Origin: Actinomadura citrea
Lineage (GTDB): Bacteria; Actinomycetota; Actinomycetes; Streptosporangiales; Streptosporangiaceae
Length of the DNA stretch: 64,000 bases
Direction of reading: 5' to 3'
Assembly (NCBI RefSeq): GCF_013409045.1
Contig: NZ_JACCBT010000001.1
Location: forward strand, 1,054,001 to 1,118,000
How positions within the stretch are numbered: the first letter of the stretch is position 1; every line of letters begins with the position of its first letter. Of the stretch, positions 1-8,301 are shown in pieces. The position numbers were made by a program, and so were the translations under genes. The notes beneath the pieces are model-generated. The model was not told the origin of the DNA and did not search any database. It saw nothing but the letters and a program-made list of their open reading frames with translations.

Positions 1-1542
1 GCCGGCTCCCTCGTCATCGAGCCTGTGCCGGATGCTGCGCGCGAGGTCACGGCGCAGATCCGCGCCCGCCGCGCCGAGCGCGCAGAACGTCGCCGCCGTG
101 GGCGGCACGACGATGTGCGCGATCCCGACCTCCTCCGCGAGCACGGCGGCATGGGTGGGGCCGGCCCCGCCGTACGGGACGAGAGCGAAATGCGCGGGAT
201 CGAGCCCGCGCTGCGCGAGCGTCTTGCGCAGTTCGACGGCCATCCCGGCGGTCGCGACCTGGAGGGCCGCCGCCGCGGCCCGCCCGGCGGCGTCCTCGCC
301 GTTCCAGCCGAACTGCGCGCCGACCTCGGCGAGCGCCTTCAGTGACGCGTCCGCGTCCAGCGCCATCCGGCCGCCCAGAAAGGCCGCCGGATCGATGACG
401 CCGGTGACCAGGTAGCAGTCGGTGACGGTCGGCCGGGTGCCGCCGCGCCGGTACGCGACGGGCCCTGGGTCGGCGCCGGCGCTCTGCGGCCCGACCTTCA
501 GGACGCCCTGTTCGTCGACGCGTACGACGGAGCCGCCACCCGCCCCGATGGCGCCGACGGCCACCACCGGGAGGATCAGCGGCAGCCCGCCGACCGTGGT
601 GTGGGTGGCGAACTCGGGACGGCCGCCGGTCACCACGGCGATGTCGCTGCTCGTCCCTCCCATGTCGAAGGTGACGACGTCGTCGAGGCCCGCCGCGGCG
701 GCGAGACGCACGGCCGCCGCCACACCGGACGCCGGTCCCGACAGGATCGTCTCCAGCGGGCGCTCGGCCGCGGCGGCCAGCCCCAGCGAACCGCCGTTGG
801 ACGCGGCGATGTAGACGGGGGCGGTGACACCGAGCGCGGCCAGGCGTTCCACGAGCCGGTCGAAGTAGTCGCGCATCAGCGGCTGGATGTAGGCGTTGAG
901 GCAGGCCACCAGTGTCCGCTCGTACTCGCGGATCTCGGGCCAGACGGTGGCGGAGGCGGCCAGCCGCATCCCCGGCAGCCGGTCGCGCAGCCGGTCGGTC
1001 ACGTTCTCCTCGAAGGCCGGGTCGGCGTATCCGTTCAGCACCACGACCGCCGCCGCCTCGGCACGCGTGGCGGCCAGTGCGGCGGCCACCCGGTCGAGTT
1101 CGGTCTCGTCCGGTGTCGCGGTGGCGGCGCCGTCCGGGGCCAGGCGCGCGCGGATCTCGACGATGCGCTCGCGCGGGACGAGCGGCTCCTCCTTGCCCGC
1201 GTACAGGTCGAACGAGGACGGCATTCGGCTCCGCCCGATCTCCAGGACGTCGCGGAAGCCCTCGGTCACGACGAGCGCTATGCGGGCGCCGCGCCGCTGG
1301 ATCACCGCGTTCAACCCGATCGTGGTGCCGTGTGTCACGCCCGCCAGGGCGCCGGGCGGCAGCCCCGCGTCCTGAAGGATCGCGGCCAGCCCGTCCGCGA
1401 CGGCCCGAGACGGGTCGTCCGGGGTGCTCGGCTCCTTGTGGTGCAGGACGCGCCCGTCCGCCGGGAGGGTCAGGACGAGGTCGGTGAACGTCCCGCCGAC
1501 GTCGATGCCCACCCGGGCGCCGGGTGCCGGGCCGCCGGTCAC
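1..1542 (-). CDS. hyuA: Hydantoinase/5-oxoprolinase family protein, HyuA type, partial
   Basis: The family catalyses ATP-dependent opening of hydantoin or 5-oxoproline rings in the cytosol. The reading frame is open for 514 codons and leaves the window, so the C-terminus is missing (family about 650-700 residues). Visible signatures are the N-terminal nucleotide-binding segment GIDVGGTFTDLV (residues 12-23), HGTTIGLNAVIQRRGA, ILSGPASGV, the phosphate-binding FDMGGTSSD and GGGSV. The GTG start at 1542 overlaps the TGA of the upstream permease (GTGA), so it is co-translated with the importer genes. This suggests that the transporter delivers the ring substrate or a related N-carbamoyl or amide compound. 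The exact substrate cannot be read from sequence. A HyuB partner would be expected just outside the left edge. Confidence 0.9.
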   Translation of the reverse strand, partial: MTGGPAPGARVGIDVGGTFTDLVLTLPADGRVLHHKEPSTPDDPSRAVADGLAAILQDAGLPPGALAGVTHGTTIGLNAVIQRRGARIALVVTEGFRDVLEIGRSRMPSSFDLYAGKEEPLVPRERIVEIRARLAPDGAATATPDETELDRVAAALAATRAEAAAVVVLNGYADPAFEENVTDRLRDRLPGMRLAASATVWPEIREYERTLVACLNAYIQPLMRDYFDRLVERLAALGVTAPVYIAASNGGSLGLAAAAERPLETILSGPASGVAAAVRLAAAAGLDDVVTFDMGGTSSDIAVVTGGRPEFATHTTVGGLPLILPVVAVGAIGAGGGSVVRVDEQGVLKVGPQSAGADPGPVAYRRGGTRPTVTDCYLVTGVIDPAAFLGGRMALDADASLKALAEVGAQFGWNGEDAAGRAAAAALQVATAGMAVELRKTLAQRGLDPAHFALVPYGGAGPTHAAVLAEEVGIAHIVVPPTAATFCALGAAGADLRRDLARSIRHRLDDEGAG

Positions 1543-2375
1543 AGTGCCTCCGATATCTTCGCGAACTTGTCGGTCACCACCATCACCACCACGCTCGCGG
1601 CGAGCAGTACGGTCGACACCGCCGCCACCGACGGGTCGAGTTCGAACTGCGCCGACGAGAAGACGCGGAGCGGGACGGTGGTGGTGTGGGCGCCGGCCAC
1701 CAGGGCGGTGACCGCCACCTCGCCGAGCGAGGTGACCGCCGCGAGCAGCGCGCCGGCGACGATGCCGGGCCGCAGCAGCGGCAGCGTGACGGTGAGGAAG
1801 ACCCGTACGCCGCCCGCGCCGAGGCTCGCCGCCGCGCGTTCGAGCGTGGGATCGAGCCCGGCGGCGCTGACCATGACGGCGCGGACCGCGTAGGGGAGTG
1901 CGATCAGCGAGTGCGCCAGCCACAGTCCGGGGATGGTGTCGATCAGCCCGATCCCGTGGAAGTAGTACAGCAGCCCGAGCGCCGTGATGATCTCCGGTGT
2001 CATCAGCGGTGAGAGCGCGAGCGCGTGCAGGGCGCCGCGTCCGGGGAAGGAGCCGCGCGTCAGCCCGTAGGCGGCGAGCGTCCCGATCAACACGACGGTC
2101 GGCACGACGAGGACCACCAGCAGGCCGCTGAGCTGGAAGGAGACCAGCCAGTCGGGGGAGCTGAGGACACCCCGGTACCACCGCGTGGAGAACCCCTGTG
2201 GAGGGAAGGCCACCGAGGCGGTCGTGTTGAACGAGCTGGCGACCAGGACCACCAGCGGCGCGAGCAGGAAGAGGAACACCAGTGCGGCGAGCAGGCGCCC
2301 GGCCGCGGGCGCCAGCCGGTCCGGGAAGAGCGTGCTCCACGCGGGCGTGCGTGCGGTCCTTCGGGTGTCAGCCAT
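1539..2375 (-). CDS. ABC transporter permease, PotC-like
   Basis: Inner-membrane permease of a binding-protein-dependent importer, 278 residues, with about six hydrophobic helices beginning at LLAALVFLFLLAPLVVLVAS (residues 28-47). The cytoplasmic EAA-type loop, which docks the ATPase, is visible as ERAAASLGAG followed by LPLLRPGI. Size and loop fit the second permease (PotC class) of polyamine/opine/iron importers. It overlaps the upstream permease by 8 bases and the downstream hyuA by 4 bases, so the genes are translationally coupled. Substrate specificity is not visible. Confidence 0.9.
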   Translation of the reverse strand: MADTRRTARTPAWSTLFPDRLAPAAGRLLAALVFLFLLAPLVVLVASSFNTTASVAFPPQGFSTRWYRGVLSSPDWLVSFQLSGLLVVLVVPTVVLIGTLAAYGLTRGSFPGRGALHALALSPLMTPEIITALGLLYYFHGIGLIDTIPGLWLAHSLIALPYAVRAVMVSAAGLDPTLERAAASLGAGGVRVFLTVTLPLLRPGIVAGALLAAVTSLGEVAVTALVAGAHTTTVPLRVFSSAQFELDPSVAAVSTVLLAASVVVMVVTDKFAKISEAL

Positions 2376-3249
2376 GAAGACGGCCCTCCCAGGTGCGGAA
2401 GGCGGCGCCGAGACCGGTCGTGCACAGCACCGTGATCAGCAGCAGCACGAAGCTCAGCGCGGCGGCCACCGGATAATCGAAGACCGTGGAGATCTGGTCG
2501 TAGACGCGGATGCCGGCCAGCGGCTGGTTCGCGCCGCCCACCAGCAGTGGAGTGATGTAGATGCCCATCGCGAGCGCGAAGACGACGAGCGCGCCGCTGA
2601 GGGCGCCGGGCAGGCTCAGCGGCACGGTGACCCGCGCGAACGTCCGCACCGGTCCGGCGCCCAGGACCCGCGAGGCTCGCAGGACGTCGCGGTCGAGCCC
2701 GCCCAGGGCCGTCGTCAGCGGGACGATCGCGAAGGGCAGCAGCACGTGCGTCACCGACACCACGACCGCCGAGTAGCTGGTCAGCAGGTGCGCGGGCTGG
2801 TCGAGGACCCCCAGCGCGACGAATGCCCGGTTCACCGGTCCGTTCGCGCCGAGGAGCACGACCCAGCCGTAGCTGCGCACCACGACGCTCGTCAGCAGCG
2901 GGGAGAGCACGGTGACGAAGAGCAGCGTGCGGAGCAGACCGGGCCGCCGCTGCGCGAGCGTGTACGCCGCCGGGTAGGCGAGCACGACGCACAGCACCGT
3001 CACCAGCACGGCGGTGAGCAGCGTGCGGATGAGCGCCTCGTAGAAGAAGGGCTCGGTGAACACGCGAACGTACTGGTGGACGGTGTAGCCGGGCAGTGCC
3101 GCGTTGCTCTCGTCCACGGGACGGAAGCTGAGCTGGAGGAGCCGCACGAGCGGAGCGACGAAAAGCGCAAGGAGGAAGACCGACAGGGGCACCACGTACG
3201 CCGTGCCGCGCCACCGCGTCCGCCGCCTCGCGCGCGGGGTGTGGGCCAT
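2368..3249 (-). CDS. ABC transporter permease, PotB-like
   Basis: First permease of the importer, 293 residues, with about six membrane helices. The first (VVPLSVFLLALFVAPLVRLL) follows a short arginine-rich N-terminus. The ATPase-docking loop reads LRASRVLGAGPVRTF followed by VTVPLSLPG. It begins two bases after the stop codon of the ATPase gene and ends inside the next permease, so the operon order is binding protein, ATPase, PotB-like, PotC-like, hydantoinase. This is the classic gene order for family 3.A.1.11-type importers. Confidence 0.9.
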   Translation of the reverse strand: MAHTPRARRRTRWRGTAYVVPLSVFLLALFVAPLVRLLQLSFRPVDESNAALPGYTVHQYVRVFTEPFFYEALIRTLLTAVLVTVLCVVLAYPAAYTLAQRRPGLLRTLLFVTVLSPLLTSVVVRSYGWVVLLGANGPVNRAFVALGVLDQPAHLLTSYSAVVVSVTHVLLPFAIVPLTTALGGLDRDVLRASRVLGAGPVRTFARVTVPLSLPGALSGALVVFALAMGIYITPLLVGGANQPLAGIRVYDQISTVFDYPVAAALSFVLLLITVLCTTGLGAAFRTWEGRLHG

Positions 3250-3251
3250 CG

Positions 3252-4409
3252 CTACCGCCCCGTCCCAGAATCCAGGACGATCAGGTCGGCGGGGTCCCAG
3301 CTCGCGGTGACGGCGGTCCCGGTGCCCGGCGGGTCGGCGCTGCCGGCGCCGCTGTCGGCGACGTGCACGGTGAGCACGAGACCGCCCGCCGTCCGCACCT
3401 CGACCTGCCAGGCGCCGCCCGTGAACGAGCGGTAGGCGACGGTCCCGGTCACCCCGGTCGCCGCGCCCGTCCCGGCGGCGGGCGCCAGGCGGATCCGTTC
3501 GGGCCGGATGGCCACGACGGCCTTGCGCCCGGGGACCGGATCCGGGAGGCCGACCGGCACCGCGAGACCGCCGACGTCCAGGGCAAGGTCCTCGCGGACC
3601 GTCCCCTCCAGCACGTTGGCGGCACCGATGAACTGCGCCACGAAACGGCTCGCGGGGCGCCGGTAGACCTCGTCGGGCGTGTCGAGCTGCTCCAGCCTGC
3701 CGCCGTTCAGCACCGCGATGCGGTCCGACAGCGACAGCGCCTCCTCCTGGTCGTGGGTGACGAAGACCATGGTCGTGCCGACACTCCGCTGGATCTTGCG
3801 GAGCTCCACGCGCATCTCCCGGCGCAGCTTGGCGTCGAGGTTCGACAACGGCTCATCCAGGAGCAGCACCGCCGGGCGGGTGGCCAGGGCGCGGGCGATG
3901 GCCACCCGCTGCTGCTGGCCGCCGGACAGCGCCCGTGGGCGCCGGTCGGCGAACTCCTCGAGACCGACCAGGCGCAGCGCCTCGGCGACCCGCTCCGCGC
4001 GCTCCCTCTTGGGCACCCGGTGCACCCGCAGCCCGTAGGCGACGTTGCTCGCGACGGACAGGTGCGGGAACAGCGCGTAGTTCTGGAAGACCATGCCGAG
4101 TCCTCGCCGGTGAGGTGGCAGGCCGGTGATGTCGGCGCCGTCGACGAGGATGCGACCGCTCTCGGGCGCCACGAACCCGGCGATGGCGTTCAGGAGCGTG
4201 GTCTTGCCGCAGCCGCTCGGCCCGAGGATCGACAGGAACTCGCCGCGCCTCACCGACAGCCGGCCCAGGTCCAGGACGCGGTGGCCGTCGTAGCCGGCGG
4301 CCAGGCCCTCGATCTCGACGTGCCCGCGCTCGGCGGACCCGGTGGCGGCCGGGACGCCGCCCGCGGGCGCGCCGGTCAGCGGAAGATCTCGTTCCACCGC
4401 TGCTGCCAT
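3252..4409 (-). CDS. ABC transporter ATP-binding protein, PotA-like
   Basis: Cytoplasmic ATPase that powers the importer, 385 residues from the ATG at 4409. Walker A is GPSGCGKTTLL, the Q-loop lies in VFQNYALFPH, the signature is LSGGQQQR, Walker B is LLLDEPLSNLD and the switch histidine is in FVTHDQEEA. After the nucleotide-binding domain comes a roughly 130-residue TOBE-type regulatory region (VVAIRPERIRL), as in PotA and FbpC. The frame is open further upstream, but only as a shadow of the binding-protein gene. The start overlaps the end of that gene by 34 bases. A GTG at 4397 is the alternative start. No strong ribosome-binding site decides between them, and coupling to the upstream gene is likely. 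Confidence 0.88.
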   Translation of the reverse strand: MAAAVERDLPLTGAPAGGVPAATGSAERGHVEIEGLAAGYDGHRVLDLGRLSVRRGEFLSILGPSGCGKTTLLNAIAGFVAPESGRILVDGADITGLPPHRRGLGMVFQNYALFPHLSVASNVAYGLRVHRVPKRERAERVAEALRLVGLEEFADRRPRALSGGQQQRVAIARALATRPAVLLLDEPLSNLDAKLRREMRVELRKIQRSVGTTMVFVTHDQEEALSLSDRIAVLNGGRLEQLDTPDEVYRRPASRFVAQFIGAANVLEGTVREDLALDVGGLAVPVGLPDPVPGRKAVVAIRPERIRLAPAAGTGAATGVTGTVAYRSFTGGAWQVEVRTAGGLVLTVHVADSGAGSADPPGTGTAVTASWDPADLIVLDSGTGR

Positions 4410-5464
4410 TCGTTCAGCTTCGGCGTGGCGACGTCGTAGTCCACCCAGTTGAACTTCCGGTAGACGTCCGTGCCGTACTTGATCTTCGACTTGAAGGCGG
4501 GGCTGTAGTCGATCTTGCTGTTGGAACCCGCGTACCAGTTGCCCTCGGCGAAGGTCTTCTGGTTGGTCGCGTTCGTGACGTACCCGAGGAACCTGTAGGC
4601 CAGATCCGTCTTCTTGCTGTCCGCGGTCAGAAAGTAGCTGCTGAGCGCGCCGACCGCGCCGGACCTCGGGTAGGTGAAGCCGACCTTGCTGCCGGCCTGG
4701 GCCATCGCGAAGGCCCGCCCGTCCCAGTACGGCACCACCCACGCCTCACCGTTCTGGATGGCGCTCTGCACGGCCGTCGCGTTCGCCGGATAGGACGACA
4801 CGCAGCCCTTCAGCTGCTCCAGTTGCTTGAACGCCTTGTCGACGGCCGCGGGATCCGACAGCTTTCCACCCTGGCCGGTCACCAGCGCGCTGAAGAACTC
4901 CAGTCCGGGGTTGTAGGTCAGCGGCGGAAGCGCCACGTGCCCGCAGAGGTTCTTGTCGAAGATGTCCTGCCAGTCGACCGGTGCCTGCTCGACCTTGTCG
5001 GTGCGGTAGAGCAGGCCGGTCGAGCCGATCGTCAACGGGACGCCGTAGCTCTTCCCGGACACCGTGTTCTTCTCGATCTCCACCGGGTCGAGGTCGCTCC
5101 AGTTGCCCACCTTCCCGGTCTCCAGCGGCTGGACCAACTTTCCCGCCACGGCCGGCCGGGCCGCGTCGGGGGTCAGCACGACCAGGTCGAACGGCGGGTT
5201 CTTGCCGCCCGAGGCGCGCAGCTGGGTCAGCCACTCGGCGTTGGCGCCCGGGACGAGGTTCACCTTGACGCCCGTGTCTCGCTCGAACGGCTCGACGAAG
5301 GACTTCTTGAACAGGTCCTCCCACGGCCCCGAGAACACCGTGACCGTCAGTTCCTTCCCGCCGCCCTTGCCCGAGCCGCCGGTGTCGGCGGTGTCCACCC
5401 CGCACGCCGCGGCGGCCAGCAGCGCCACCGCGCTGATGACGGCGAACGCCGATCGCCTTTCCAC
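4376..5464 (-). CDS. ABC transporter substrate-binding lipoprotein, PotD/AfuA-like
   Basis: Extracytoplasmic solute receptor, 362 residues. The GTG at 5464 is chosen because GGAGGA lies 7 bases upstream, although the frame is open to 5518. The N-terminus is a lipoprotein signal: basic ERR, a hydrophobic core, then the lipobox LAAAAC with the lipidated Cys near residue 21. A Gly/Ser/Lys-rich tether leads to the type II periplasmic fold, starting LTVTVFSGPWEDLFKKSF, and a typical middle reads DLVVLTPDAARPA. It heads the importer-hydantoinase operon. An AT-rich, probably promoter-bearing stretch lies upstream. The ligand is unknown. The family includes receptors for polyamines, opines, 2-aminoethylphosphonate and iron. 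Confidence 0.87.
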   Translation of the reverse strand: MERRSAFAVISAVALLAAAACGVDTADTGGSGKGGGKELTVTVFSGPWEDLFKKSFVEPFERDTGVKVNLVPGANAEWLTQLRASGGKNPPFDLVVLTPDAARPAVAGKLVQPLETGKVGNWSDLDPVEIEKNTVSGKSYGVPLTIGSTGLLYRTDKVEQAPVDWQDIFDKNLCGHVALPPLTYNPGLEFFSALVTGQGGKLSDPAAVDKAFKQLEQLKGCVSSYPANATAVQSAIQNGEAWVVPYWDGRAFAMAQAGSKVGFTYPRSGAVGALSSYFLTADSKKTDLAYRFLGYVTNATNQKTFAEGNWYAGSNSKIDYSPAFKSKIKYGTDVYRKFNWVDYDVATPKLNEWQQRWNEIFR

Positions 5465-5683
5465 GTCTTGCTCCTCCATGTCCGAGCCGGCACAGCGATG
5501 GGTGTGCGGCGAGCGCACGTCACCGTTCCCCGAAACCTCGGGGAACGCGGCCCTTATGGATCCGCGCTTGTCGTCGCATGTCCGGCAGACGACCGTGTCC
5601 TCACCCGGAGCACCCCACCGCGGTCGGAGGGTTGCCGCCCAGCAAGCCGGGGCTTGGCGCTGGAACTCGTGACGCGAGGAAAC

Positions 5684-5726
5684 ATACCATATAAAAACGG
5701 TCGGAATACTCTAATTTGGACGACCG
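5684..5726 (-). promoter_or_regulatory. AT-rich promoter region with inverted repeat upstream of the importer operon
   Basis: In otherwise GC-rich DNA this stretch is conspicuously AT-rich and contains ATATAAAAA. An inverted repeat CGGTCG (5698-5703) / CGACCG (5721-5726) brackets 17 bases. It lies 220 bases upstream of the binding-protein start and just past the end of the Lrp-type regulator gene. It could be the operon promoter with a regulator site. The -10 and -35 hexamers are not clear enough to assign. Confidence 0.4.
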
Positions 5727-5771
5727 AAGACTCGGGGTGCCGCCGCCGGGCCTCAGGGGGAGGCCCGGGCG

Positions 5772-6737
5772 CTACTGGATCTCTAGTTGTTTCACCTGAT
5801 GGATTACGGGGGCCGTCTCTACCTGCTGGATGCCGTCCAGGGCTGCGATGCGGTCGGTCAGGTAGGTGTAGAGGGCGTCGGCGTTGGGACAGACGACCGC
5901 GGCGACCAGGTTGCTGGAGCCTGTGGTGGCGGCGACGAAGGCGGCTTCGGGGTGCCGGGCCAGCGCCTTGCCGACCGGTTCGAGGGCCGGTGGGGAGGTA
6001 GTCAGCCAGAGCAGCGCGATCGAGCGGTAGCCGAGCAGGCCGGGATCGAGTTGGACGTCGAAGTACAGCGTGCCGGTGGTGCGGAGTCGGTTCAGGCGGC
6101 GCCGGACGCTGGGTTCGGACAAGCGTGTGGCCGCCTGCAAGGTGACGTGGCTTGCTCGGCCGTCCTTGCGTAGTTCTGCCAGCAGGGCCTTGTCCAGGTC
6201 GTCAGGCTCGGCCGGTCGCCCGGCGGACGGGACGGGTGGCCGCAAAGCCGCGGCCTGGGCGCCCGTCAGAGCGTTGATCTTGGTGAACCAGCCGTCCGGC
6301 CCGCCGTAGAAGGTGCGCAGGAGGCGGTGGGCGGTGATGGAGACGATCGCGGGAGTACGGGGCAGTTTCCGGAGCAGCAGCGACTCGGCGGCCTCGTCGT
6401 CGGCCGACTCGGTGACGCAGATCAGTTCGGTGCCGCCGGACACCAGCGCGATGAACGAGGTGTCGGGACGGCGGGCGAGTGCGGTCGCGATGGTCAGCGC
6501 GGCGTCCGGGGCGCAGCGGAGCCGGACCATCCAGCGCGGTCGTTCGACCGGCGGGGTGCCGAGCCGGCCCAGGATCCGCAGGCCGGCGGAGGAGTGCAGG
6601 CGCCGGTACCGGCGCGCGATGGTGTGCGAGGAAACACCCAGCGCGTGCGCGATCGTACTGAACGCCGCGCGGCCGTCGAGTTGCAGCGCCTGGACGAGTT
6701 TCAGGTCCAGGTCGTCGACCGTGAGCGAATCCGTCAC
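5772..6737 (-). CDS. Lrp/AsnC family regulator with two tandem modules
   Basis: Transcription regulator of 321 residues, twice the length of ordinary Lrp/AsnC proteins. Module one is an HTH (LDLKLVQALQLDGRAAFS, then ALGVSSHTIARRYRRL) plus an effector-binding RAM domain. Module two repeats this pattern: LDKALLAELRKDGRASHVTL and LSEPSVRRRLNRL, then a second RAM domain ending VIHQVKQLE. The GTG at 6737 is in frame, with GGAGAG 5 bases upstream. Continuation of the frame to 7700 is only antisense to the monooxygenase gene. It is divergent from that gene across 112 bases, so it probably controls it, itself, or both. The ligand is probably an amino acid or aromatic acid by family precedent. Confidence 0.88.
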   Translation of the reverse strand: MTDSLTVDDLDLKLVQALQLDGRAAFSTIAHALGVSSHTIARRYRRLHSSAGLRILGRLGTPPVERPRWMVRLRCAPDAALTIATALARRPDTSFIALVSGGTELICVTESADDEAAESLLLRKLPRTPAIVSITAHRLLRTFYGGPDGWFTKINALTGAQAAALRPPVPSAGRPAEPDDLDKALLAELRKDGRASHVTLQAATRLSEPSVRRRLNRLRTTGTLYFDVQLDPGLLGYRSIALLWLTTSPPALEPVGKALARHPEAAFVAATTGSSNLVAAVVCPNADALYTYLTDRIAALDGIQQVETAPVIHQVKQLEIQ

Positions 6738-6849
6738 ATGGCTCTCCGTTTCTGCGTCAAAGCGCCGGATCTTTCGGTGACTGTCGCATGAATACCGAGC
6801 TCCTGAGGACACTGGCGTCCACATTGGGATCGTTCGGAGGAGGACGTGC

Positions 6850-8217
6850 ATGTGGGACGTGGCGGTTGTGGGCGGCGGGCCGGTGGGGATGTTCCTGGCG
6901 GCGGAACTGCGGCGCGGCGGTGTGTCGGTCGTGGTGTTCGAGCGGAGGGCGTCCGCCGCGGCCGGGCATGAGGACGGCGGTGACCGGGGCTTGCAGGCCC
7001 GCACGCTGCAACTGCTGGGGCTGCGGGGTCTGCTCGGTGCGGTGCGGGCGCGGGCGGCGGCCGAGGACGGGCCGGGCATCGCGGACTTCACCGGGGCGCC
7101 GGGGGACGCGGCACCGCCCGAGATCGCGGAGCTTGTCGAGAGCTGGGGGACGAGCCGGATGAAGGGCCATTTCGCGATGCTCCCGCTGATCGACCGGGAC
7201 GGGACGCTGTCCGATGTGCCGGGGCAGCTCCAAGTGTGGCAGGACCGGTTGGTCGAGGTGCTGGCCGAGCGGGCGCGCGGGCGCGGAGCGGAGCTGCGCC
7301 ATGGCCTCGAGGTCACCGGAGTCAGCGACCGCGGGGACCATGTCGATGTCGCTTTCGCGGACGGGACCGGTGAGCAGGCGCTGTGGGTGGTCGGTTGCGA
7401 TGGTGGGCGCGGGGTCGTTCGCGATGGGTTCGCGTTCGACGAGACCGATCCGGCGATGTTCGTGCTCATGGCGCATGCCTCGCTCGAGCCGACGGGGCTC
7501 GTGGAGCCCGGCGTGCACCGGACCCGGGGCGGTCTGATGTTCGTGAACCCGCCGCCGGGCGAGATCGTGGTCGCCGAATTCGACCGGCTCGGGGCGGCCG
7601 GGCGCGGTCCGGTGAGCCGGGCGGAGTTCACGGCCGCGGTCCGCCGGGTCAGCGGTGCCGAGGTCACGGTCGGCAGGTTCGACGGAGGAGTCCGTGTCAC
7701 CGATCATGCCCGCCTGGCGCGGGAGTACCGGCGCGGCCGGGTGCTGCTGGCGGGGGACGCCGCGCACCTGCACTCCCCGATGGGGGGTCAGGGGCTCAAC
7801 GTCGGGCTACAGGACGCGGCCAATCTCGGCTGGAGGCTCGCCTCCGTCGTCGGTGGCGCCGATGCCGGCCTGCTCGACGGCTACGAGCGTGAGCGGCGTC
7901 CTGCCGCCGAGCGTGTCGTCCGCAATACCCTCGCCCAGAGCGCACTTCTGCGCACCGACCCGCACAGTGAGGCACTGCGGGCGGTCGTTGCCGAGCTGAT
8001 CGAGCTGCCCGAGGCCAAGCGCCACCTCGCAGAGATGGTTTCGGGGACCGCTACCAGGCTTCCCGTGCCGCCCGACAGTCACCCGCTGGCCGGGACGTTC
8101 GCCCCGGCTCCGGTTCTGGCCGCGATAGACGATGCCGTCCGGCCCGTCTCCGTGCTCTCCGAGGGGCTGCCGTCCATGGTGGTCCGGCCCGACGGCTACA
8201 TCGAGTCGGTCTCCTAG
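6850..8217 (+). CDS. FAD-dependent aromatic monooxygenase (PheA/TfdB/PHBH family)
   Basis: Flavoprotein hydroxylase of 455 residues that uses NAD(P)H and O2 to hydroxylate an aromatic or polyketide-like substrate. The N-terminal Rossmann motif is VVGGGPVGMFLAAELRRGG with VVFERR. The second FAD motif is LLAGDAAHLHSPMGGQGLN followed by GLQDAANLGWRLA. It lacks the long thioredoxin-like C-terminal domain seen in RdmE/MtmOIV-type enzymes. The start is firm because GGAGGAGG lies 6 bases upstream of the ATG. The divergent Lrp-type regulator is the likely controller. No dedicated pathway genes flank it, so the substrate is unknown. Confidence 0.88.
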   Translation: MWDVAVVGGGPVGMFLAAELRRGGVSVVVFERRASAAAGHEDGGDRGLQARTLQLLGLRGLLGAVRARAAAEDGPGIADFTGAPGDAAPPEIAELVESWGTSRMKGHFAMLPLIDRDGTLSDVPGQLQVWQDRLVEVLAERARGRGAELRHGLEVTGVSDRGDHVDVAFADGTGEQALWVVGCDGGRGVVRDGFAFDETDPAMFVLMAHASLEPTGLVEPGVHRTRGGLMFVNPPPGEIVVAEFDRLGAAGRGPVSRAEFTAAVRRVSGAEVTVGRFDGGVRVTDHARLAREYRRGRVLLAGDAAHLHSPMGGQGLNVGLQDAANLGWRLASVVGGADAGLLDGYERERRPAAERVVRNTLAQSALLRTDPHSEALRAVVAELIELPEAKRHLAEMVSGTATRLPVPPDSHPLAGTFAPAPVLAAIDDAVRPVSVLSEGLPSMVVRPDGYIESVS

Positions 8218-8301
8218 CGGGTGAAGAGCGGTGCCCGGCTTCTCGTCCCCCTCGAAGTTCGTCGTGCGAGGGTGGGCCGCGGGCACTGACCGACTGGCCG
8301 G

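Noticed and set aside
601..1893. Plus-strand frames over the first 2.4 kb, including a His-rich stretch near 1560
   Set aside because: They are shadows of the minus-strand hydantoinase and permease genes, and the His run is an out-of-frame reading of the permease.
4410..4742. Extended start of the importer ATPase at 4742
   Set aside because: The added residues are a shifted-frame reading of the binding-protein gene and lack any ABC homology.
6738..7700. N-terminal extension of the Lrp-type regulator to 642 residues
   Set aside because: The extra 321 codons are the antisense of the FAD monooxygenase, and the GTG at 6737 has a ribosome-binding site and gives a sensible two-module protein.
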